A DNA stretch of 64,000 nt from Rhizobiales bacterium IMCC20636 (GTDB lineage Bacteria > Pseudomonadota > Alphaproteobacteria > Rhizobiales > GCA-2746425), in NCBI GenBank assembly GCA_016865015.1, contig CP018226.1, positions 2,387,001 to 2,451,000 on the forward strand, written 5' to 3'. The translations under genes were made by a program, and so were the position numbers. Below, one piece after another: positions 1 through 8,078 of this stretch. Below the pieces are notes generated by a model. The model made no database searches, was not told where the DNA came from, and worked only from the letters and a program-made list of their open reading frames with translations. Numbering within the stretch: position 1 is the first letter of the stretch; every line of letters starts with the position of its first letter.

Positions 1-483
1 TGGAAAGCCCTGCTTCAGCACCAGCCGCGCCGCATCGGCGTCATCGAGCGTGGCGAGCCATGCCTTACCTGCCGCAGTAGAGTGAAGCACCGCTTGCCTA
101 CCGATATTGCCGTCATAGCGTAGCCCATCGCGCGCGCCTTGGGCTTCGGCCACCCAAGTCAGACTATCGCCGTCGATCACCGCCAACCGGGCGAGTTCGC
201 CAGTTGCCTTGGCGAGCAGCCTCATGTCCGCATAGCAGACGTCACGGATACCGGTAGCGTTAAGGTGGGCGAAGCCGAGTACCGCAAGCTTGAGAGTTGC
301 GCTGTAGCGTTGGCTTAAGGTGTCTTGTTCGATATAGCCGCGACCGAGCCATACTTGAAGTAGCCGATGGGCGGCCGACTTGGGCATGCTGATTGCTGCC
401 GCTATTTCACCCAACGCCATCGGCCGTTCGGCTTGCTCAATGAGTTCGAGAATGTCGATCGCGCGCTGGAGTTGAACAGACAT
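1..483 (-). CDS. IclR-family transcriptional regulator (partial, C-terminus beyond window)
   Basis: I translated the minus strand from the ATG at 483; the frame stays open to base 1, giving 161 residues with the C-terminus missing. The N-terminus (MSVQLQRAIDILELIEQ, then a helix-turn-helix with MPKSAAHRLLQ) matches the IclR winged-helix domain. The following part, including HSTAAGKAWLA, matches the start of the IclR effector-binding domain. It lies 16 bases downstream of tctA on the same strand, so it is probably the last gene of the pfpI-tctCBA unit and may control it in response to the transported acid or a metabolite of it. The ligand cannot be told from the sequence. Confidence 0.85.
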   Translation of the reverse strand, partial: MSVQLQRAIDILELIEQAERPMALGEIAAAISMPKSAAHRLLQVWLGRGYIEQDTLSQRYSATLKLAVLGFAHLNATGIRDVCYADMRLLAKATGELARLAVIDGDSLTWVAEAQGARDGLRYDGNIGRQAVLHSTAAGKAWLATLDDADAARLVLKQGFP

Positions 484-499
484 GTTATGTTATAGCGCC

Positions 500-1990
500 T
501 TACACTCGTCCGGAGAACAGGCCGAGACGTTTTCCTGGGCGGGCTTTGCCCCCAATGACAATGGCAGCTATGCAGATCATGATCAACAAGAGCGCGATTG
601 GCCGGGTCAGGATATCCATGGGGTCGCGGGCGAACAGCATGAGCCCGCGTCTTAGGTTCTGATCAATCATGCCTCCAAGGATGATGCCAAGGATGAGTGG
701 TGCCATCGGATAGCGCATCATCCGAAGCGCATACCCGAGCAACCCGAACGCCAGCACTACATAGATATCGAAAATACGCTGGGTCAGGGCGTAGGGCCCG
801 AGCACGCACAGCGTGAACACCACCGGTGTCAGAAATTCGCGGGGAATCTTGAGTACATAGAGCAGCGGCCGTGTCAGCATCAGACCCATCACCGCCATGG
901 CAATGCTGCCGAAAATGATGATCCAGAACACGGTCGAAATAAATACCGGATTTTCAATCAGGATCATCGGACCAGGGCGGACGTTGTGAATGAACATCGC
1001 TGCTAACAGCACTGCGGCCGGTGCCGAACCCGGTACAGCCAGTGTTAGCGCCGGTATGATCGCCGCTGGCAACGCCGCACTGTTGGCAGTCTCTGCGGCA
1101 ATCAAGCCGTCACGTGAACCCTTGGTGAATTCCTCTGGATGCTTGCTCAGGCGGCGGGCCGCACCATACGAAATCCACGAGGCGATGTCCTCTCCCACGC
1201 CGGGAATGACTCCCACGACGATGCCGATCACACTGGAACGGACCACCGTTACCCAGTTGCGTATCATGTCCCCCAAAATTGAAAGTAAGCTTGCTGATTT
1301 AACTTTGGCCTTTACCAACTTGGCCTCGCCGGTCCCCAGCGAGAGCAGTAGCTCCGATACTCCGAAGGCACCAACCATGGCTGGGATCAGTCCAATACCA
1401 CCACTCAGATTGAGGTTGCCGAATGCATAGCGCGGATAGGCATGCATCGTCTCCTGCCCAATCATTGCCACAGCTAGCCCCAGGAACCCGGCCAGCCAGC
1501 CCTTCAACGGGTCGTCCGCAGATGTCATTCGACCGGCTACGATCACTCCCATAATTCCGAGGAAGAAGTATTCGAAGGAGCCGAATCCAAGCGCGAGGTC
1601 AGCAAGGGCCGGCGAGATCAATGACAGACTGATGCCGCCAATTAAGCCGCCAGTGAGCGAAGCTACCGTGGCCAGTCCCAGAGCCCGGGCCGCCTCGCCT
1701 CTGAGGGCCATTGGATGGCCCTCCAATCCAGTTGCCGCGTTGGCCGGGGTGCCCGGTATGTTGAGAAGAATTGCGCTACGACTGCCGCCATAGATCGAAC
1801 CAATATAGATGCAGATGAGTACCAAAATCGCTTGGTTTCCCTCCATCGAATAGGTTAGCGACGTCATCAGTGCGAGGCCCATGGTCGCGGTCAGGCCGGG
1901 CAAGGCTCCGATGACGATCCCAGCCAGGGTGGCCCACAGGACGTTGAACAGGGTGTCGAAGGTCAGCAGACCGATCAGTGCATCGATCAT
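500..1990 (-). CDS. tctA: Tripartite tricarboxylate transporter, large membrane subunit TctA
   Basis: TctA is the large integral-membrane subunit of the TTT family, which uses the ion gradient and a periplasmic binding protein to import carboxylates. The start is set at MIDALIGLLTF, because its ATG overlaps the tctB stop codon by one base (TGATG); a longer frame runs upstream inside tctB and is not believed. The 496-residue product is almost entirely hydrophobic. It has typical TctA blocks near the N-terminus (GALPGLTATMGLALMTSLTY; GSRSAILLNIPGTPANAAT) and a related repeat later (GVIPGVGEDIASWISYGAAR), in keeping with the inverted-repeat family fold. Substrate unknown. Confidence 0.9.
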   Translation of the reverse strand: MIDALIGLLTFDTLFNVLWATLAGIVIGALPGLTATMGLALMTSLTYSMEGNQAILVLICIYIGSIYGGSRSAILLNIPGTPANAATGLEGHPMALRGEAARALGLATVASLTGGLIGGISLSLISPALADLALGFGSFEYFFLGIMGVIVAGRMTSADDPLKGWLAGFLGLAVAMIGQETMHAYPRYAFGNLNLSGGIGLIPAMVGAFGVSELLLSLGTGEAKLVKAKVKSASLLSILGDMIRNWVTVVRSSVIGIVVGVIPGVGEDIASWISYGAARRLSKHPEEFTKGSRDGLIAAETANSAALPAAIIPALTLAVPGSAPAAVLLAAMFIHNVRPGPMILIENPVFISTVFWIIIFGSIAMAVMGLMLTRPLLYVLKIPREFLTPVVFTLCVLGPYALTQRIFDIYVVLAFGLLGYALRMMRYPMAPLILGIILGGMIDQNLRRGLMLFARDPMDILTRPIALLLIMICIAAIVIGGKARPGKRLGLFSGRV

Positions 1991-2490
1991 CAGGGTAACC
2001 GCACGAGAAATATGTGCTCGAAGGCGAGCGGGATAAGGGTTGCCGCGATCAGCGTCGTGACCAATGCTGCCGTGAGCCGCCTGATGATCTCGACGCGACT
2101 GCCGCGCCAAGTCACAAAGGCAGCAAAATAGGCAATGCAGAATCCCGCCATGACGACGCCAAACGGTAATTTGCCAATGCCAAGGATCGCGACCGTCATC
2201 AGCACAAGGCCGATAGCAACAGGTCGTAGGTTGAGGGGAGCGTCCTGCTCCTCAGAGGAGGTTGCCCGGGAGCGCAACGACCGCAGCACCAGCACGGCAC
2301 CGAGCAGCATGATCACAGCGGAAACAAATGCGGGAAAAATGCCGGGCGCTGTAAGCGGATCGGCTCCGCGATCAACGAATGTCGGCATGCTGAGCGCCGC
2401 GACAAGGGCGCCAATACCGATGACCAGGAACGCCAGGCCAGCCAAGAGGTCCGCGGCAATGAGCCGCCGACCATAATTGAGTTCGTTCAT
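1990..2490 (-). CDS. tctB: Tripartite tricarboxylate transporter, small membrane subunit TctB
   Basis: A 166-residue membrane protein lying between the TctC and TctA genes. It has about four to five hydrophobic stretches, beginning with LLAGLAFLVIGIGALVAAL, as usual for the poorly conserved small TctB subunit. Its TGA overlaps the tctA ATG by one base, and it starts 14 bases after tctC ends, so the three genes are surely one transcription unit. Family assignment rests on size, topology and position more than on sequence motifs. The exact role of TctB in transport is not settled for the family. Confidence 0.85.
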   Translation of the reverse strand: MNELNYGRRLIAADLLAGLAFLVIGIGALVAALSMPTFVDRGADPLTAPGIFPAFVSAVIMLLGAVLVLRSLRSRATSSEEQDAPLNLRPVAIGLVLMTVAILGIGKLPFGVVMAGFCIAYFAAFVTWRGSRVEIIRRLTAALVTTLIAATLIPLAFEHIFLVRLP

Positions 2491-2504
2491 CTTGACTGCC
2501 TCCG

Positions 2505-3503
2505 TTACGGCCGGTCAATGCCCAGTTCGTCGGGGGACATGGTGGCTTGGCCACGGTCGTAGAGTCCCCATGCCGCCGAGGCAATCGCTGGCGCACCCAC
2601 CGCCATTGCTTCATCGCCGGAGATAGGCTTCACACCACACCCACGGGTGGAGCAGAGCTCGTTGAGTGACTTGGAGGCACTCAAGGTCTGGGTCCAGACC
2701 GTTTGCAGCGTATCCACAACTTCCTGCGGCACATCCGCGGGCAGATAGATTCCTACGAAGTTCTCGGCGGGCGGCAGGTTGGGCAGGTCACTGACTATCG
2801 AGGGGATAGTGATGCTGCCTAGCACAATATCAGTGGTGCCGATGGCTGCCAGAGGTTTCAACCTGCCAGCCCGGATCATCTCCGACTGCTCCAGCCCCAA
2901 TTGGGTTGTGGCTTGCGCCTCGCCAGAGACTGTTGCGATCACCGCCGGGTTGCCGCCATCATAGACGATCTGCTTGGGTGTTATGCCAGCAGCAACACCA
3001 ATAGCCGCGAGAGCTTGACCACCCGACGAAGTCGGTCCGGCAGTTGCGACGAGAAATTTGTCGCCATCAGCCTTCACGCGATCGATGAATTCCTGAACGC
3101 TATTAATCCCACTATCAGGATTGACGGAGAGCACCGATGACATCGAGGCGATGACAAAGGGGTGCCAGTCAGCAATTGTCGTATCGAGAAGACCTGCAAT
3201 TTTGTACGTACCCAGATCCCTGAGCCCGCCAGATAGCCAGGTATAGCCATCCCGTGGCGCATCCATGACCGCCTGTGTGCCAACAGAGCCGTTGGCGCCA
3301 GGTGTATTGACCACGACGAGCTTGGTGCCCAACGCCGGTTCGAGGTCGGCAGCCACTGCGCGGACCGCGAGATCTGTAACGCCACCAGCGGGGTAAGGCA
3401 CGATCACTGTGATGGGTTTGTCCGGCTTCCACTCGGCAAGTGCGGCAGGCACGCTCAACAATGTTGCTGCCGCCATGGCTGTAATCAGGGTTTTTATCTT
3501 CAT
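2505..3503 (-). CDS. tctC: Tripartite tricarboxylate transporter substrate-binding protein (TctC/Bug family)
   Basis: A 332-residue periplasmic binding protein that would capture the substrate for TctAB. The start MKIKTLITAMAAA was chosen because an excellent ribosome-binding site (AGGAGGAG) precedes its ATG. It opens a signal peptide likely cut after AALA near residue 23. The mature protein begins with WKPDKPITVIVPYPAGG, the signature of Bug-type binding proteins. A second hallmark, VVNTPGANGSVG, follows. Bug proteins bind many carboxylates and some amides, so no ligand is named. It is the first of the three transporter genes. Confidence 0.92.
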   Translation of the reverse strand: MKIKTLITAMAAATLLSVPAALAEWKPDKPITVIVPYPAGGVTDLAVRAVAADLEPALGTKLVVVNTPGANGSVGTQAVMDAPRDGYTWLSGGLRDLGTYKIAGLLDTTIADWHPFVIASMSSVLSVNPDSGINSVQEFIDRVKADGDKFLVATAGPTSSGGQALAAIGVAAGITPKQIVYDGGNPAVIATVSGEAQATTQLGLEQSEMIRAGRLKPLAAIGTTDIVLGSITIPSIVSDLPNLPPAENFVGIYLPADVPQEVVDTLQTVWTQTLSASKSLNELCSTRGCGVKPISGDEAMAVGAPAIASAAWGLYDRGQATMSPDELGIDRP

Positions 3504-3532
3504 GATGGGTCTCCTCCTAAAGTATTGAGTTT

Positions 3533-4126
3533 TTATTCTGCCGCAACTGGCACTACCAAGCCGGCGCGCTGGGCCTCGAGCAGTTGGATCCATGGGCCTA
3601 TATAATGGCCGTGGTCGTGAAATGTGCGCCCGGAGACGAGATTACCGTCCACCACGCAGGCAGCGTTGACGTAGGTGCCTCCGCACACTTCTAGATCGAA
3701 CTGACATTTAGCGACGGTTGCCATCCGCCGTCCGCGCACCCGGTCGGCCCTAGCGGGAATTTCTACGCCATGACACACACTGGCAATCGGCTTGTTGGCG
3801 TCAAAAAAGTGCTGCGTCGCGCGGATCAGGTCCGCATCGTCGCGGATATATTCCGGCGCTCGTCCTCCCGAATAGAACACTCCTGCGAACTCTTCTGGGT
3901 CGACGTCAGCAAAGGCCACATCGGCCTCAATCTGGTAGCCTTCCCACTCACGCGTAATTGTCCAACCTGGCCTCACCTCATGCAACACCATCTGGTAGAC
4001 GCGTTTCTCAGGCGCTGCGACCACCGGTTCGAACCCCGCCTCCTGCAAACGATAGAGTGGGTAGAGCGTATCAACAGTTTCGCTCGCGTCCCCTATTGGC
4101 ATCAGGACCTTGTTGCTAATCTTCAT
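3533..4126 (-). CDS. DJ-1/PfpI-family protein (class I glutamine amidotransferase-like)
   Basis: A 197-residue single-domain member of the DJ-1/PfpI superfamily. The nucleophile elbow is visible as SVCHG with Cys118-His119, and a Glu near residue 16 (DASETVD) is placed like the DJ-1 acidic residue that tunes the cysteine. Family members are deglycases, glyoxalases, chaperones, hydratases or amidases, so the reaction cannot be read off. The ATG at 4126 is preferred because MKISNKVLMPIG is the usual N-terminus; the upstream frame carries a repeated hexapeptide (GMVFAF/GMVFKM). It lies 29 bases upstream of tctC on the same strand and probably acts on the compound the transporter imports. Confidence 0.85.
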   Translation of the reverse strand: MKISNKVLMPIGDASETVDTLYPLYRLQEAGFEPVVAAPEKRVYQMVLHEVRPGWTITREWEGYQIEADVAFADVDPEEFAGVFYSGGRAPEYIRDDADLIRATQHFFDANKPIASVCHGVEIPARADRVRGRRMATVAKCQFDLEVCGGTYVNAACVVDGNLVSGRTFHDHGHYIGPWIQLLEAQRAGLVVPVAAE

Positions 4127-4270
4127 TTTGAACACCATTCCAAATGCAAACACCATTCCAATATTAATATCGTTACCAGAGCTCTCTTGCTCACGCAAGC
4201 CCTCCGCCCCAGCAGCGCGGAACTGCGGGATGTACTATCGTCAGTGTGTCGGCCATGTTGAGGCGTTTTG

Positions 4271-4280
4271 ATTGTTCAAT
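4271..4280. promoter_or_regulatory. Small palindrome upstream of the pfpI-tct unit (candidate operator)
   Basis: ATTGTTCAAT is a perfect 10-bp palindrome, flanked by GTTTT on one side and AAAAC on the other, which makes a longer imperfect dyad. It lies about 145 bases upstream of the pfpI start in the long non-coding stretch before the transporter unit. IclR-family dimers bind short palindromes of this kind, so it could be the site of the regulator encoded at the end of the unit. This is inference only. Confidence 0.25.
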
Positions 4281-4324
4281 AAAACAGTGGGCTTTCGACT
4301 GGTTCTGCGTCATGGGGCATTATT

Positions 4325-4456
4325 TCATCTATTGTCTTCCTCGTTTGTACGGATACATTTGACTAGATTTGCGTGTTTGCTGGCAAGGCACAGGCCACTC
4401 GGTGGTGTTCCGGCCTTAAGTGATTTCGTATAAAAGTGTCCGGTAGATGCCTTCAT
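4325..4456 (-). CDS. Possible 43-residue small protein with a strong ribosome-binding site
   Basis: A short frame beginning MKASTGHFYTKSLKAG whose ATG is preceded by AAGGAGGATATGTC, one of the best Shine-Dalgarno sequences in the window. The predicted peptide is basic, has two cysteines and no membrane segment or known motif. It sits in the 550-base gap between pfpI and mazG, in the same direction as the transporter unit. It may be a real small protein, a leader peptide of that unit, or a remnant of a lost gene. Apart from this frame and the palindrome at 4271 I see nothing else in 4127-4676. Not recognised. Confidence 0.3.
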   Translation of the reverse strand: MKASTGHFYTKSLKAGTPPSGLCLASKHANLVKCIRTNEEDNR

Positions 4457-4676
4457 GACATATCCTCCTTGGCTCGCTCTTTTTATAGATGCAATCAGAG
4501 ACTTACCTGACCGATCTTGCTGAGATTGAGTTTCACTGTCTTTCATTGTTGCAAAAATTTTGTTTTTTGCATGTTGGCGAAATTCAACTTGGTAAGGTGT
4601 GCTGGAAAGCCCGCGCGCTTCACGTACAATGTGGGTCAACGACTCGATTTCGAACCTCTGTAAAGGACCTGATGGA

Positions 4677-5507
4677 ATGGAAGCATCGCGTGATATGTCA
4701 CGCCTGATTGAAATCATGGCGCGTCTCAGGGATCCGGAGACTGGCTGTCCCTGGGATGTGGAGCAGGATTTTTCGTCTATCGCTCCCTACACCATTGAGG
4801 AAGCCTATGAAGTGGCAGATGCCATTGAGCGCGATGATATGTTGGATTTGAAGGAAGAGCTTGGCGATCTTCTTCTGCAGCCGGTCTATCATGCACAGTT
4901 GGCGGCTGAAGCAGGACATTTCGATTTCGACGATGTGGTGCTTGGCATCACGCAAAAATTGTTGCGGCGCCACCCCCATGTGTTCGGGGATGATGAGGCA
5001 CGCAAGGCAAAGTCGGCCAAACATGTCTGGGAGCGGATCAAAGCCGAGGAAGCTGCCGAAAAAGCGGTGGCGCGCGAAGCCGCCGGATTGGAAACCAGAA
5101 CAGCAAGTGTCCTGGACAATGTTCCAAAGGCCCTGCCCGCCCTGACGCGTGCCGAAAAGCTGCAAACAAAGGCAGCAAAGGTTGGTTTTGACTGGCCAGA
5201 TTTGCTGCCGGTTATCGAAAAGATAGAAGAGGAATGGGATGAATTGGGCGCAGAGATTGCAAAACTGGATGAGGATGTCCCGGCGCGCATTGCAGAAGAA
5301 TTTGGTGATTTCCTGTTTTCAGTCGTGAATCTTGCCCGCCATCTCGGGATTGATCCTGAGCATGCTCTGCGGCAGACAAATACGAAATTTGTCAGGCGTT
5401 TTGAACATATTGAGGGAACTCTGGCCCAACAAGGCCGCTCGTTGGAAGCGGCCTCTTTGGATGAGATGGAAGCTATTTGGCAAAGTGCAAAAGGGGTGGT
5501 CGGTTAG
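4677..5507 (+). CDS. mazG: Nucleoside triphosphate pyrophosphohydrolase MazG
   Basis: MazG hydrolyses NTPs and dNTPs to the monophosphate and pyrophosphate, cleaning the nucleotide pool. The 276-residue product has the two tandem MazG domains. The first carries the metal-binding EExxE-type motifs TIEEAYEVADAI and DLKEELGDLLLQ after the typical opening LRDPETGCPWD. The second carries EEWDELGAEI and EEFGDFLFSVVN. The ATG at 4677 is chosen because AAAGGA lies a suitable distance upstream and the extra 26 residues of the longer frame do not look like the family. It converges on hflX, with 22 bases between the stops. Confidence 0.92.
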   Translation: MEASRDMSRLIEIMARLRDPETGCPWDVEQDFSSIAPYTIEEAYEVADAIERDDMLDLKEELGDLLLQPVYHAQLAAEAGHFDFDDVVLGITQKLLRRHPHVFGDDEARKAKSAKHVWERIKAEEAAEKAVAREAAGLETRTASVLDNVPKALPALTRAEKLQTKAAKVGFDWPDLLPVIEKIEEEWDELGAEIAKLDEDVPARIAEEFGDFLFSVVNLARHLGIDPEHALRQTNTKFVRRFEHIEGTLAQQGRSLEAASLDEMEAIWQSAKGVVG

Positions 5508-5529
5508 AGCGCTTTTTTGTTCAGCTCCC

Positions 5530-6933
5530 TCAGGCAGCTGTGGTGGCTATATCATCCGGCTCTGTTTGAACAAAGCTGCCAAATCTGTTGCGGAACTCTG
5601 GTCCGTTTTTCGGGTCAACCCGAACAGATACAAGAACCGAACCATCCGTCTCGTTTTCGATGCGGTCAAGCACTTCGGCGTGTTCGTAAAGCCAATAAAG
5701 CTTGCCAAGTTCCTCCATTGGCAGACGAACCGCTAACACGGTGCGTTTTTCCGATATTTTCCGTTCAATATAAGAAATCAGCCCGGGAATGCCCTGGCCA
5801 GTCTGAGCAGAAACCGGAATGCCGGCACCATTTGTTGACTGGACGGGTTCACTCAGGCGCCTTGGATCGTCTTCAGGCAGAAGATCAATCTTGTTCCAGA
5901 CTTCGATAACCCGGGCGCTGTCTTTCGGATCGATCTTCAGATCCATCAGAATATGTTCGACATCTTCAGCCTGTGCGTCACTGTCCTCATGCGCGATATC
6001 CCGCACATGGACAATCAAATCCGCATCAATGACCTCTTCAAGGGTGGCGCGGAAAGCAGCTACGAGATCGTGTGGCAGTTCGGATACGAAACCCACAGTG
6101 TCGGATAGAATAACCGTATCGCCGTGAGGTAACTCAACGGTGCGCAGCGTGGGGTCAAGGGTGGCGAACAGCAGGTCTTCCGCTCTCACATCTGCATGTG
6201 TGATACGGTTGAAGAGCGTTGACTTGCCAGCATTCGTATAGCCGACCAGTGCAATAATCGGATGCGGTTTACGTTTGCGGTTCTTGCGATGCAAGTCACG
6301 GGTTTTCTTGACGTCATCTAGTGCAGATTCAAGATATTTGATCCGTTGCTGCAACATGCGGCGATCGGATTCAATCTGGGTTTCACCGGGACCGCCCATA
6401 AAACCGCCACCGCCGCGCTGACGTTCCAGATGGGTCCAGCTGCGCACCAGTCGGCCTTTCTGGTAGTTCAGATGTGCCAGTTCGACCTGGAGTCTGCCCT
6501 CTTTGGTCTGGGCGCGCTCACCAAAAATTTCCAGAATGATACCGGTTCGATCCAGCACCTTGATCTGAAGGGCTGTTTCAAGATTGCGCTGCTGCACGGG
6601 CGTCAATGCGTGGTCAACGATCAGAAGCTTGATGCCCTGCTCGTCAATCTGTTGCTTCACGTCATCAAGCGCGCCTTGTCCGATGAGTGTTGCCGGGCGG
6701 TATTTTCGCAAGGTGAAGTGGTTGGAATAGACAACTTCCAGATCAGATAATGCATTGGCAAGGCCAACAGCTTCCTCAAGCCGGGCAGCACCGGTGCGCG
6801 GATTCGTCCGGTGCCCGGTATCGGCTCCATAGATAGAGATAACCGGAACAATGACGGCACATTTTGTTTTTTCACGTCCCGTGGAAAAGAGTTCAGTTTT
6901 TCCGTGACCATCCGTATCGGTTGAAGAACTCAA
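5530..6933 (-). CDS. hflX: Ribosome-associated GTPase HflX
   Basis: HflX is a GTPase that splits stalled or heat-damaged 70S ribosomes. The 467-residue product has the N-terminal HflX subdomain, a glycine-rich linker ([16 protein letters not shown], about residues 173-188), the G1 loop GYTNAGKST at 231-239, G3 in DTVGF and G4 in NKID. The start codon is TTG at 6931-6933, overlapping the hfq stop (TTGA); no ATG lies near the N-terminus in this frame, so translational coupling to hfq is likely. The hfq-hflX pairing is conserved in proteobacteria. Confidence 0.93.
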   Translation of the reverse strand: MSSSTDTDGHGKTELFSTGREKTKCAVIVPVISIYGADTGHRTNPRTGAARLEEAVGLANALSDLEVVYSNHFTLRKYRPATLIGQGALDDVKQQIDEQGIKLLIVDHALTPVQQRNLETALQIKVLDRTGIILEIFGERAQTKEGRLQVELAHLNYQKGRLVRSWTHLERQRGGGGFMGGPGETQIESDRRMLQQRIKYLESALDDVKKTRDLHRKNRKRKPHPIIALVGYTNAGKSTLFNRITHADVRAEDLLFATLDPTLRTVELPHGDTVILSDTVGFVSELPHDLVAAFRATLEEVIDADLIVHVRDIAHEDSDAQAEDVEHILMDLKIDPKDSARVIEVWNKIDLLPEDDPRRLSEPVQSTNGAGIPVSAQTGQGIPGLISYIERKISEKRTVLAVRLPMEELGKLYWLYEHAEVLDRIENETDGSVLVSVRVDPKNGPEFRNRFGSFVQTEPDDIATTAA

Positions 6934-7178
6934 TCGGCACCATCCTCATTCTCTGGCTCGAACAGCTGAATCGGCTGAGCCGGCATAATTGTTGAAATGG
7001 CGTGCTTGTAGACAAGCTGGGAGTGTCCATCACGCCGTAAAAGCAGACAGAAATTGTCGAACCAGGTGACAATGCCCTGGAGTTTGACGCCATTAACAAG
7101 AAAGATAGTCAAGGTCGTTTTGTTTTTGCGCACATTGTTCAAAAACGCGTCTTGAAGATTTTGTGTTCGTTCGGCCAT
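6930..7178 (-). CDS. hfq: RNA chaperone Hfq
   Basis: Hfq forms a hexameric ring that pairs small RNAs with messengers and affects RNA stability. The 82-residue protein has both Sm motifs: [20 protein letters not shown] with [10 protein letters not shown], then the YKHAISTI motif. Two ATG codons lie side by side (7181 and 7178); the second gives MAERTQNLQ, the usual alphaproteobacterial N-terminus, and has better spacing from AGGA. The gene overlaps the hflX TTG start. In this group Hfq also influences nitrogen regulation, consistent with the ntr genes nearby. Confidence 0.95.
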   Translation of the reverse strand: MAERTQNLQDAFLNNVRKNKTTLTIFLVNGVKLQGIVTWFDNFCLLLRRDGHSQLVYKHAISTIMPAQPIQLFEPENEDGAD

Positions 7179-7205
7179 CATTTATCCTGTGGTCTGGTGG
7201 CTCAT

Positions 7206-8069
7206 TTATGTGTCAGCTATCTCTGCCTGAGTATGAAACAGCGAACGTAGTGTCGTGGCGATGTGACCTGGAGTCCCATTCGCCACGGTCATATCATCAA
7301 TGCTGACAACGGGCATTACAAGAGTTGTTGCTGCGGTAATGAATGCCTCTCTTGCCTGTTGGGCTTCCTGGATCGTAAACGAACGCTCCTCAAATGCCAT
7401 TCCTTCTCTTTCTGCCAATTCCAGAACAATTGTCCGGGTAATGCCTTTCAAGATTCCTTCATTTGCTGGTCGCGTTACTATGGTACCGTCTTTTGTGACA
7501 ATCCACGCATTGGTGGATGAGCCTTCAGTAACATATCCCTCGTCATCCACAAACCATGCCTCATAAGCACCCTGCTCCCTGGCTGCCTGTTTGGCTAGCA
7601 CATTAGGAAGCAGTGAAACGCTCTTGATGTCGACACGGTCCCAACGATTGTCCGGCAGGGAAATCACGGCCACGCCCTGCTCTGCCAATGCTGATGATTT
7701 TGCGACAGATGCGTTGCGCGCAGTCACTACAATACTGGGCGCTGTACCATCAGGCGGGAAAAAATGGTTTCTCGGTGCAACACCACGGGTAACCTGCAGA
7801 TAGACCGAGCCATTGCACACCTTGTTGCGCAGCACGACTTCGCGCAGCACAACACCAAGTGCACGGTCGCTCATCGGATGCGGAATCTGGAGTTCTTCAA
7901 GGGATCGTGAAAGACGTGCCATATGAAGCTTTTCATCGACGAGATGTCCATCCAGAACCTCACACACCTCATAGACGCCATCGGCAAATTGATAGCCTCT
8001 ATCTTCGATGTGAACGGAGGCATGACTATGGGGTAGATATTGTCCGTTTACATATGCAATTCGCGACAT
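7206..8069 (-). CDS. dat: D-amino-acid aminotransferase (class IV PLP enzyme)
   Basis: A fold-type IV pyridoxal-phosphate transaminase of 287 residues, opening with MSRIAYVNGQYLPHSHASVHIEDRG territory typical of D-alanine aminotransferases. Lys149 in the context VDIKSVSLLPN is the Schiff-base lysine. Glu182 in VTEGSSTN matches the glutamate that contacts the cofactor nitrogen. Branched-chain aminotransferases and aminodeoxychorismate lyase share this fold, but the N-terminus and length favour the D-amino-acid enzyme. It lies between trkH and hfq on the same strand, a placement I recall for this gene in rhizobia. Confidence 0.85.
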   Translation of the reverse strand: MSRIAYVNGQYLPHSHASVHIEDRGYQFADGVYEVCEVLDGHLVDEKLHMARLSRSLEELQIPHPMSDRALGVVLREVVLRNKVCNGSVYLQVTRGVAPRNHFFPPDGTAPSIVVTARNASVAKSSALAEQGVAVISLPDNRWDRVDIKSVSLLPNVLAKQAAREQGAYEAWFVDDEGYVTEGSSTNAWIVTKDGTIVTRPANEGILKGITRTIVLELAEREGMAFEERSFTIQEAQQAREAFITAATTLVMPVVSIDDMTVANGTPGHIATTLRSLFHTQAEIADT

Positions 8070-8078
8070 ATAGGGCCT

